Shown here in pieces: positions 12,545 through 18,600 of a DNA stretch of 26,578 nt; position 1 is the first letter of the stretch, and each line of letters starts with the position of its first letter. A program made the position numbers and the translations under genes. Under the pieces are notes generated by a model. It ran no database searches, was not told the DNA's origin, and saw only the letters and a program-made list of their open reading frames with translations. The DNA lies in the IMG/VR virus record IMGVR_UViG_3300036761_000568, positions 1-26,578 of that record; one strand, 5' to 3'. The DNA is from a virus.

Positions 12545-12872
12545 TAGATTCTCTCAGCATCTTAATGACTCGTAGAATCTGGTTGCAAGCTGCTGCCTGC
12601 TTAGCTTTGCTGCCCAACTGTCTCTGGGTATAGCGGAGGACGGTCCAGCCATATTCCACGGCAAGATTGTCCTTCTCGTGGTCGCGTGAGAACTTGAAGG
12701 CTGTTTGGTGACCCCCACCGAAACCGTCGAGTTCAACTGCTAGTTTGACAGCGGGCCACGCAAAATCGAAGCGGAACATACGGACGGGGTGAAAGCGGAA
12801 CTCTTGCTCCGGGATTCGCCCCAGTCCGTATAGTTTCCAGGCCCCCAGGAACTTCTCGCGTAATTGATTCAT
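12534..12872 (-). CDS. VSR/DUF559-like endonuclease
   Basis: The 112-residue protein has the compact PD-(D/E)XK fold of very-short-patch-repair and DUF559 proteins. Catalytic-type residues are D36 in FRFDFAWP and E47-L-D49 in VELDGFGGGH, followed by RDHEKDNLAVEYGWTVLRYT, the family's conserved helix and strand. VSR enzymes nick near mismatches, whereas phage relatives are often linked to recombination or repair. The ATG at 12872 shares an ATGA overlap with the upstream gene; the further upstream TTG at 12902 is less likely. Lying next to UDG suggests DNA repair or processing, but no target is known. Confidence 0.75.
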   Translation of the reverse strand: MNQLREKFLGAWKLYGLGRIPEQEFRFHPVRMFRFDFAWPAVKLAVELDGFGGGHQTAFKFSRDHEKDNLAVEYGWTVLRYTQRQLGSKAKQAAACNQILRVIKMLRESNEL

Positions 12873-13159
12873 CGGCTGCCATCCCAGAATACTAAGACAC
12901 AATCAGGATTGACTGCCAAACGGATCGGTAACTCGCGATCTCGACGATACTTCCAGATACCTTCCGCCATGCTGGAGGAGGCAATCTCATAGTCAGTCCC
13001 TTGCGTCAGACGCAGGGTTGGCTGGTCGCCTTTGCAACCCCTTTTCCGCCACTCGATGGTTTTCGAGTGGATACCCTCGATCCATTGCTGTAAGGGATAT
13101 TTGATCCCCGGTGTGGGACCGGGTTTCCTCAGTTCATAGTTCTGTGTGATTTCTGGCAT
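12869..13159 (-). CDS. Hypothetical protein, first gene of leftward replication operon
   Basis: The 96-residue product starts MPEITQNYELRKPGPTPGIK. It contains a central basic region (WRKRGCKGDQPTLRLTQG), then YEIASSSMAEGIWKYRRDRE and a hydrophobic end (LAVNPDCVLVFWDG). The C-terminal part alternates strand and helix as in small nucleic-acid-binding domains, and the GPTPGIKYPLQQW start looks like a short helical DNA-binding hint, but no family is recognised. It is the first gene after the leftward promoter at 13193-13221, so it is the first to be expressed. ATG 13159 has GGGAG five to six bases upstream. A regulatory role is plausible from position only. Confidence 0.6.
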   Translation of the reverse strand: MPEITQNYELRKPGPTPGIKYPLQQWIEGIHSKTIEWRKRGCKGDQPTLRLTQGTDYEIASSSMAEGIWKYRRDRELPIRLAVNPDCVLVFWDGSR

Positions 13160-13188
13160 CTCATTCTCCCTGTTGTAGCCCCGACTGC

Positions 13189-13201
13189 CCCTAATATAGG
13201 G
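13189..13201. promoter_or_regulatory. Palindrome overlapping the leftward -10 box
   Basis: CCCTA (13189-13193) and TAGGG (13197-13201) form a palindrome around a 3-base centre. It overlaps the -10 hexamer of the leftward promoter, the classic place for a repressor or activator-exclusion operator. A second weaker inverted pair with CCCAC and GTGGG lies at 13225-13239, just upstream of the -35 box. No regulator has been identified. Confidence 0.4.
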
Positions 13202-13221
13202 ACTAGGAAATCGGTCGTCAA
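13193..13221 (-). promoter_or_regulatory. Leftward sigma70-type promoter of the replication operon
   Basis: On the minus strand TTGACG (13221-13216) and TATATT (13198-13193) are separated by exactly 17 bp, giving 5/6 matches at each box. Transcription would begin near 13186 and read through the hypothetical gene at 13159 into the nucleases, UDG, Sak4, polA and primase. The 206-bp region 13160-13365 also holds a rightward promoter, so it is a divergent control region. Confidence 0.7.
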
Positions 13222-13287
13222 TCCCCCACTATGGGTGGGACCAAGTAGATGAATCTTGGAATTCCAAAAAAAATTTGTAAGGAGCGG

Positions 13288-13316
13288 TTGACTTGTGACG
13301 AAGATGGAATAACAAT
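13288..13316 (+). promoter_or_regulatory. Candidate rightward promoter of the ParB-like gene
   Basis: TTGACT (13288-13293) is followed after 17 bp by AACAAT (13311-13316), 5/6 and 4/6 matches. It reads rightward into the gene at 13366, whose leader ends TTTTGAAAGGGGAGACAC. That leader is nearly the same as the one before the gene at 14945 (TTTTGAAAGGGTAGAATC), so the two rightward units appear to use a common promoter-leader design. Confidence 0.5.
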
Positions 13317-13365
13317 GTCCAACGTTGATCAAACTTTTGACTCTGTTTTTTGAAAGGGGAGACAC

Positions 13366-14784
13366 ATGCCTCCGAAGAAGAATGTTGCGTTGTCTGTTGA
13401 GCAGGTAGTTGTGGATGTGGATCTGGCGAAGGAGTTGCTGGGCTGGCGGGAAGCGAAGAAGGGAGACGTTCCGGCGTTTCGTCTGAATGGAGAGAATATT
13501 GTGTTGGCGAACAACCGGCACAATCGTCCGTTCTCGCTGGGACTCGCCAAGAAGTACAGCGATCAGATGTTTCGCGGGGAATGGGCTGGGCAGTGGAATA
13601 GTCCCAGCAAGACCTGTAATGGTGAAACGATTATTCTCGATGCTAAGGGCATGATCGCTTCGGCAGCTCACCGATTGGTGGGTCTGATCTTGGCTGAGAC
13701 GGAGCGGCAGAAGGTGGAGACGATGGGGCAAAAGGATTTCCTGAAGGAAAAGGGGATCAAGGGACCGATTACGTTCCCGACGATCCTGGTGAAAGGAGTT
13801 GACCCCACTTCCGCAGACACCAATGACACGGGAAAGAATCGGTCCTTGGGTGATGTGCTGTTCCGTCGTGACGAATTCAAAGGCAAGGAGCTTTCGGATT
13901 CTGCTCGCAAGCGTCTGTCGCGGGAATTGGCGGTCGCTTTACGGCTGGTCTGGTTGCGTTTGCGTGGTGAGCGGGTGGACCGGGGTACGAAGTTGTACCA
14001 CCCGGAAGCCGTGGAATTCCTGGAGAAGCATCCCCTGCTCCACGATGCCGTGTTGCACGTCTGGAATGAGGAAGGCGGCACGGGGGCGGAAGGCAAGAAG
14101 ATCTCCAGTTACATCAGTCTCGGCTACGCGGCTGGACTGCTGTATTTGTCCACCCACGCCGATTCTTCCCGTCAGGATTACGAGGAGGGAAACTTGGACA
14201 TGGCTGCCAAGACCACCCTGTGGGACAAGGCAGAGAAGTTTTGGGTCCTGTTTGGGCAGGATCTGCATGACAAGGACAACGTGATTAAGTGGTTGCACAA
14301 AGCTCTGGAGAAGAACCAGACCAGTGAAGCCAAGTACAGCCGGGATGCCCTCTGTACGTTGGTCACGCGGGCGTGGCTGGTGTGGACTAAGGTGGAAAAG
14401 TCCAAGTGGGGAACTCAGCGGGCATTCTCGACCGGCCTGACGAGCAAGACGGAGGGTGGCAAGGAAGTCCTGAACTTCGAGCGGTTCGGTGGCTTGGACC
14501 TCGATGCGGATCTGCTCAAAGAGGCGGGTTACCTGGATGAAGCGGTCCTGCGTCGTGAGTTCTCTGTGGGCTGGAAGCTCAGTGATTTGTGCTGGGTTGA
14601 TCAACCGGAGGTGGAACCCTGGTTTGGTGAGATTACCGGCTTCTCGGATGATGGCAAGGTGGCGACGGTCAAGTCGCAGGAGGAGGAACAGGAATACGCC
14701 TGTGAACTGGACTGGTTGTGTGTGGATAAGCCTGATCGTGAGGATGAGATTGAAGATGCCGAGGTTGTGGAAGACGAAGAGTAA
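13366..14784 (+). CDS. ParB-fold-like phage protein
   Basis: The 472-residue protein has the N-terminal layout of phage proteins with a ParB/sulfiredoxin-type domain: NRPFSLGLAKKYSDQMFRGEW (53-73), then NGETIILDAKGMIASAAHRL (85-104). The usual (L)DGQHRL element is ASAAHRL here, keeping HRL but not DGQ. Downstream come LVKGVDPTSADTNDTGKNRS and LGDVLFRRDEF, the invariant RxxxDxL-like part of the same family. The C-terminus has an SH3-like part (WVDQPEVEPWFGEITGFSDD) and an acidic tail (DREDEIEDAEVVEDEE). The role is unknown; CTPase/DNA-binding activity is a family suggestion and may be absent here. It is the sole gene between a promoter and a strong terminator and has the highest-GC coding in the window, suggesting high expression or separate origin. 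Confidence 0.65.
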   Translation: MPPKKNVALSVEQVVVDVDLAKELLGWREAKKGDVPAFRLNGENIVLANNRHNRPFSLGLAKKYSDQMFRGEWAGQWNSPSKTCNGETIILDAKGMIASAAHRLVGLILAETERQKVETMGQKDFLKEKGIKGPITFPTILVKGVDPTSADTNDTGKNRSLGDVLFRRDEFKGKELSDSARKRLSRELAVALRLVWLRLRGERVDRGTKLYHPEAVEFLEKHPLLHDAVLHVWNEEGGTGAEGKKISSYISLGYAAGLLYLSTHADSSRQDYEEGNLDMAAKTTLWDKAEKFWVLFGQDLHDKDNVIKWLHKALEKNQTSEAKYSRDALCTLVTRAWLVWTKVEKSKWGTQRAFSTGLTSKTEGGKEVLNFERFGGLDLDADLLKEAGYLDEAVLRREFSVGWKLSDLCWVDQPEVEPWFGEITGFSDDGKVATVKSQEEEQEYACELDWLCVDKPDREDEIEDAEVVEDEE

Positions 14785-14821
14785 TTCCCCTGAAAGGCTT
14801 TAGTTTCCCCTTTGGCCTTTC

Positions 14822-14858
14822 CCCCCTGGAGTGCCCTTTCCGCTCCAGGGGGTTTTTT
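14822..14858 (+). terminator. Rho-independent terminator
   Basis: CCCCCTGGAG (14822-14831) pairs perfectly with CTCCAGGGGG (14843-14852) around an 11-base loop, followed by TTTTTT (14853-14858). It terminates the ParB-like gene 37 bases after its stop, before the next promoter. Confidence 0.92.
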
Positions 14859-14873
14859 ATTGGATTTTTTCGC

Positions 14874-14902
14874 TTGACACTTCCGATATGGAAGACTATA
14901 AA
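14874..14902 (+). promoter_or_regulatory. Strong rightward sigma70-type promoter
   Basis: TTGACA (14874-14879) is separated by exactly 17 bp from TATAAA (14897-14902): 6/6 and 5/6 matches. The spacer contains TTCC...GGAA arms that could be a regulator site. It drives the helicase transcription unit, with a leader of about 35 bases to the ATG at 14945. Confidence 0.85.
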
Positions 14903-14944
14903 TTCAGTTGTTGAGTTTGGTTGTTCTTTTGAAAGGGTAGAATC

Positions 14945-15253
14945 ATGAGAAGAAAAGGACCACTGACCCCGGCTCAGAAGTATCGTGTGAGCCAGCTTTC
15001 GTTCAAGGTGGATCGGCCAGAGAATCGTTACATCGTGGAATTTTTTCTCTGTGCGATTACCGAAGAGGGGAAGATCACTGTGCCCGTGAAGCATTACGCT
15101 TTTCGGCAATGGGGCTTCCATGATGCGTGTGCTGGGATGATGCGAGCCTTCCGCGTGTTTCGGAGAACGCATCATTGGGGTTTCATTCGGCAAGAGCGTC
15201 TTTTTCAATACGGCGACAAGTTCCAAGACATTTACGGCTTTGTGAAAGATTGA
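14945..15253 (+). CDS. Hypothetical basic protein upstream of helicase
   Basis: The 102-residue protein is basic and aromatic-rich (MRRKGPLTPAQKYRVSQLSF, then RYIVEFFLCAITEEGKITV). Its C-terminal half has several His and Arg residues (FRVFRRTHHWGFIRQERLFQ), typical of a small nucleic-acid-binding fold, but the family is not recognised. The ATG follows GAAAGGGTAG. The stop is just before the helicase start, so the two genes are translationally linked, suggesting a helicase accessory role. That is inference from position only. Confidence 0.6.
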   Translation: MRRKGPLTPAQKYRVSQLSFKVDRPENRYIVEFFLCAITEEGKITVPVKHYAFRQWGFHDACAGMMRAFRVFRRTHHWGFIRQERLFQYGDKFQDIYGFVKD

Positions 15254-15260
15254 GGTGATC

Positions 15261-16802
15261 ATGGCGACTCGCAAAGAATTACTGGGAAAGATTGGGAAAG
15301 AGAAGCCCGCCGCGACCTGGGGGCCAAATTTGGTGATTATCGCCCGTGCCGGAACCGGCAAGACCTTTTCCTTGATGGAAGGGCTGTGGAGAATTAAGAG
15401 CAAGCCCACGGCTGGGGTGGTGGGCAGCTTGCAGCAGGAAGCCATCTGGACTGCGATGCTGGAAGGGCAGGTACCGAAGACGATCATCAGCGTGGCGTTT
15501 AATAAGGATATTGCCACTGTTCTTCAGGGACGTGTTCCACCCGGTTGTGATGCGAAGACGATGCACTCGCTGGGTTTTGGCGTGGTCACTAAGACCTATG
15601 GACGCTGCCAAGTCAATCGGTTCAAAACCCAGAATATCCTGGAACAACTTCTCGGTCGTGATATCCGCGAGTATCGCCGGTCGCCGGGGAAACAGGAAGT
15701 TATTTCCGCCGTGGAGAAGTTGGTCGATCTGTGCAAGCAGAACCTCTTGGAAGGGACCAGTGATGACCTGGAGTTCCTGGTCAGTCATTACGATATTGAT
15801 ACCAACGGTGGGCAGGATGAAGCGTTCGGGTTGGTGCCCCAGGTACTCGAACTGTCAAAGACCTGGACTTATGAGATTGATTTCTGCGATATGATTTGGC
15901 TGCCGGTAATTAACAATCTGCCACTGCCCAGCTACGACCTGATGCTGGTGGATGAGGCTCAAGATCTGAATCGCTGCCAGCAGGAGCTTTGTCTTCGTGT
16001 AGGAAAACGGATCGTCTGCTGCGGAGATCCCTGTCAAGCCATCTACGGTTTCGCGGGAGCGGATATCAATTCCATTCCGCAAATGACCAGCTTCCTGGAA
16101 GCCCGCTCTAATGGCGTGGTGACCCTACCTCTGACCGTCACCCGTCGCTGTGGGAAAGCCATTGTGGATGAGGCTCGCAAGATCGTCCCGGACTTCGATG
16201 CTCACGAGACCAATAGCCCCGGACGGATCGTGAATCAGCGGTTGCGGACCTATCAGGATCTGGTGTCGGATGGGGATATGATTCTATGCCGCTGTAACGC
16301 TCCCCTGGTCTCCCAGTGCTTCCGATTCATTTCAGCGGGTCGGAAGGCTAACATTCGCGGTCGGGAGATTGGGGACCAACTGGTGAATCTGGTGAAGAAG
16401 CTCAAGGCAACCGATGTGGGTGACCTAATTGAGAAGCTGGATTGCTGGTATCAGACTGAGTGTAAGCATGAGGCAATGAAGAAGAATCCTTCGGAGTCCA
16501 AGCTGATGAATCTGGAGGATAAGCACCACTGCCTCCAGGTGTTCACCGAGAATGCCAAGACCGTGCAGGAGGTGACCGAGAGCATCCAGACCGTGTTCAG
16601 CGACGACCGCACCGGCATCCAGCTTTCTAGTGCCCACAAGGCAAAGGGGCTGGAAGCGGACAACGTGTTCATCCTGTTAGTCAAGGGTGCCGCGATGCCG
16701 CATCCGATGGCTCGTAAGCCGTGGCAGATGGTGCAGGAACAAAATCTGAAGTATGTGGCGATTACCAGGGCGAAGCATGTCCTGACATTTGTGATGGATT
16801 GA
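15261..16802 (+). CDS. UvrD/Rep-type SF1A DNA helicase
   Basis: The gene encodes a 513-residue short helicase with the ordered SF1A motifs: Walker A ARAGTGKT (28-35), motif Ia ISVAFNKDIA, TMHSLGF, Walker B VDEAQD (230-235), motif III GDPCQAIYGFAGAD (255-268), motif IV TVTRRCGKAIV, motif V SSAHKAKGLEADNV and motif VI YVAITRAKH. The large 1B and 2B insertions of E. coli UvrD/Rep are reduced, as in phage Dda-like or archaeal-type helicases. The ATG at 15261 is chosen over an upstream GTG at 15255 because GAGG is optimally spaced. It unwinds 3'-5' DNA during replication restart, recombination or repair, in the unit transcribed from the strong promoter at 14874. Confidence 0.93.
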   Translation: MATRKELLGKIGKEKPAATWGPNLVIIARAGTGKTFSLMEGLWRIKSKPTAGVVGSLQQEAIWTAMLEGQVPKTIISVAFNKDIATVLQGRVPPGCDAKTMHSLGFGVVTKTYGRCQVNRFKTQNILEQLLGRDIREYRRSPGKQEVISAVEKLVDLCKQNLLEGTSDDLEFLVSHYDIDTNGGQDEAFGLVPQVLELSKTWTYEIDFCDMIWLPVINNLPLPSYDLMLVDEAQDLNRCQQELCLRVGKRIVCCGDPCQAIYGFAGADINSIPQMTSFLEARSNGVVTLPLTVTRRCGKAIVDEARKIVPDFDAHETNSPGRIVNQRLRTYQDLVSDGDMILCRCNAPLVSQCFRFISAGRKANIRGREIGDQLVNLVKKLKATDVGDLIEKLDCWYQTECKHEAMKKNPSESKLMNLEDKHHCLQVFTENAKTVQEVTESIQTVFSDDRTGIQLSSAHKAKGLEADNVFILLVKGAAMPHPMARKPWQMVQEQNLKYVAITRAKHVLTFVMD

Positions 16803-16871
16803 GTGTTTGGTGGCTGGGGGTGGGGTATATGCCTCATCCCCAATTTTGGGAATTTACTCTGGAGGTGAAAG

Positions 16872-17300
16872 ATGGCGTATTACCACACCTTGTTGGTGAA
16901 GTGGGAGAAGAATGATCGGTGGGAGATTCATTTTGGTGATGCTGATAGCGATGTGGTTTTCGCTGAAGCTGCTGATATGGATGATGAACATATGGTAGAT
17001 CCACCTTATGCAACCAAGATCGTGCGGACTGAGACTTCTTCACAGGAAGAAATCAATGCCGCTGTGAAGTTGATTAACGATACGGAGATTGGGGTGCTCC
17101 CCGATCCTCCGCAACGTCCAGAGTATCCTGGTTACATGGAGGCGAAGGATATGGTGGGACTGTTGGGGATCATGTCTGCCATTGTGCGAGCGGGAGATGT
17201 GCGAGAGATTCGTTCCAATGGCGATTGTGTAACTGTGGCGGCTGATTTGTTGGATATCGTAGTTGCAAAGGTAAATCGGGCAAGTGGCTGGATGGATTGA
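16872..17300 (+). CDS. Hypothetical acidic protein
   Basis: A 142-residue protein starts MAYYHTLLVKWEKNDRWEIH, where alternating residues suggest a beta-sheet start, and continues with an acidic surface (FGDADSDVVFAEAADMDDEH). The C-terminal part contains MVGLLGIMSAIVRAGDVREI, a likely helix, but no membrane segment of sufficient length. The ATG has a strong site (GGAGGTGAAAG). It is the third gene in the rightward helicase unit. The family is not recognised; no catalytic motif is visible. Confidence 0.55.
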   Translation: MAYYHTLLVKWEKNDRWEIHFGDADSDVVFAEAADMDDEHMVDPPYATKIVRTETSSQEEINAAVKLINDTEIGVLPDPPQRPEYPGYMEAKDMVGLLGIMSAIVRAGDVREIRSNGDCVTVAADLLDIVVAKVNRASGWMD

Positions 17301-17362
17301 AACCTGTGTGTTGTGTTCGTTGTTTTTTCCAATTTTGTATTGGTGTTATGAGGAGTATCGTT

Positions 17363-17548
17363 ATGTCCGAAGCAAGTCCAGTTGCGGCGAGGGCACCGAA
17401 GAAGATCCAAAAGTCCTTTTTGGTCAAAGATGCCCGGAATCTATTAGAGATTCTGCGGAACTTCCCGGATGCCGAAGTAAAGGAACTCATCACTGACAGG
17501 GGTGAAGATATCTGGCGGGTGACCTTTAATCTGCTGGAACCTGTTTAG
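17363..17548 (+). CDS. Small hypothetical protein
   Basis: The product is 61 residues from the ATG at 17363 (MSEASPVAARAPKKIQKSFL), selected because GAGGAG lies seven bases upstream; the longer frame upstream begins inside the preceding gene's end and has no site. The central part, VKDARNLLEILRNFPDAEVK, is an amphipathic helix; a C-terminal strand follows (EDIWRVTFNLLEPV). It is the last gene of the rightward unit, 22 bases before the terminator. Function is unknown. Confidence 0.5.
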   Translation: MSEASPVAARAPKKIQKSFLVKDARNLLEILRNFPDAEVKELITDRGEDIWRVTFNLLEPV

Positions 17549-17570
17549 GACCCTCCCAGGACTCTCAGGA

Positions 17571-17597
17571 CCCTCGGTGATAAGCCGGGGGTTTTTT
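17571..17597 (+). terminator. Rho-independent terminator, end of rightward unit
   Basis: CCCTCGG (17571-17577) pairs with CCGGGGG (17585-17591) including one G-U pair, followed by TTTTTT (17592-17597). It ends the helicase unit where it meets the convergent tail operon; the T-run overlaps the TAA stop of the leftward radical SAM gene. Confidence 0.8.
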
Positions 17598-18600
17598 ATT
17601 TGAGTGGATCAAACCAGAAGTTTGTCTCTGCACTGGAGTGACCGTAGAAGTCCAGGGAGCCATTGTTGATGAACCCAGCATCGACTCCTAGAGAGTGTAA
17701 GATAGGATCTTGTAGAACGTGGAGGAAATCCTGATGTTCTGGATGCTCTGGATTGGCGACATTGACGAGAGACCAGTGTTCCTTGGTGATATGCGGCCAA
17801 GGAGCAATAAGACAGAATTGAATAATGTGAGCGAGATGCCGCTTACCCATGGCAATGAATTCTGGTATCTCGCGAAAATTTGCTTGTTGTACGACCATGT
17901 TGATCTGGAAGAGAAATACTTCCTGGCAAGCAACCAAAACCCGCATGAAGTCTAAGGTCTGTTGTATCTGTTCCCACTTGGCCGGTTGCCGAAGCTGCTC
18001 ATATGTTTCTTTCTTGGCAGCGTCGATGGAGATAATAACTACGGTGACCTTCCGTTTAATCTCCTGCCAGAAGCGTGGGAGGAGTATGCCATTAGTCCAA
18101 AGGATAACATCTGGTGTTCCGGGTTGTCGTAGGAAGTCCATGCAGGTAGATGATGCAAATGGATCTCCCGCAAGGCTCATGGAAACAGTTTGGATACCCG
18201 GCATTTGTGTAATAACTCGTTGGGGAGGCCATAAGCTAGGAACACCTTTGGAAATAGTTTGTAATCGGCAAGATGAACAGTGAAGATTGCAGGCTTCATC
18301 ATCCAAAAATTGATAAGTGATGGGTGGCCGTTCCATGATTGGCTTTTCATCGGGGAGTGGAAATTCTCGGTCGCGTTTACGAAAGCGATTGGGGCAGCGT
18401 TGGCACCAACGGTAATCTTTCTGAAGGAGAGCTTCCCGCCATTCAATCAGGGAAGGGTGATTCCAAACGTCCCAGAGATTGTCGAAGTTTCCGTAGATGA
18501 AGCGAGATTCGTCCATCCAACCAGGGCAACAGGTAGAGAAGCGTCCGCGATCCTTGGAAAGAAATGTGAACGGATCTGGGCAAAATGGTATTTCATTCAT
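17596..18600 (-). CDS. Radical SAM protein with N-terminal SPASM-like module
   Basis: The protein has 334 residues. The radical SAM signature C-x3-C-x2-C is C104-NLH-C108-SS-C111, with a barrel continuing as MSLAGDPFASSTCMDFLR (the GGEP-region counterpart), ILWTNGILLP, VVIISIDAAKKETYEQLR and FQINMVVQQANFREIPEFIA. Before it, residues 6-70 hold CPDPFTF, CCPGWM (C24/C25), YGNFDNLWDVWNHP and YRWCQRCPNR (C66/C69). This resembles an auxiliary-cluster SPASM domain, unusually at the N-terminus. Such enzymes use S-adenosylmethionine to generate a radical on peptides or small molecules. The start overlaps the PRTase-HAD stop as ATGA. The substrate is unknown. It is the last gene of the tail operon. Confidence 0.85.
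   Translation of the reverse strand: MNEIPFCPDPFTFLSKDRGRFSTCCPGWMDESRFIYGNFDNLWDVWNHPSLIEWREALLQKDYRWCQRCPNRFRKRDREFPLPDEKPIMERPPITYQFLDDEACNLHCSSCRLQTISKGVPSLWPPQRVITQMPGIQTVSMSLAGDPFASSTCMDFLRQPGTPDVILWTNGILLPRFWQEIKRKVTVVIISIDAAKKETYEQLRQPAKWEQIQQTLDFMRVLVACQEVFLFQINMVVQQANFREIPEFIAMGKRHLAHIIQFCLIAPWPHITKEHWSLVNVANPEHPEHQDFLHVLQDPILHSLGVDAGFINNGSLDFYGHSSAETNFWFDPLK

Noticed and set aside
13129-13731. Leftward open frame across the divergent promoter region
   Set aside because: It runs through both promoters and the start of the ParB-like gene, with no homology-like pattern; an antisense shadow.
13939-14604. Leftward 221-residue frame inside the ParB-like gene
   Set aside because: It is wholly antisense to a gene with recognisable family motifs, and has no ribosome binding site.
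14669-15517. Long leftward frame opposite the helicase start and terminator
   Set aside because: It crosses a strong terminator and promoter of the rightward unit; composition is that of an antisense shadow.
16803-16871. Possible hairpins (TGGGG/CCCCA; CCCAATTTTGGG) between helicase and next gene
   Set aside because: Stems are only five bases, with no T-run; not strong enough for a terminator call.
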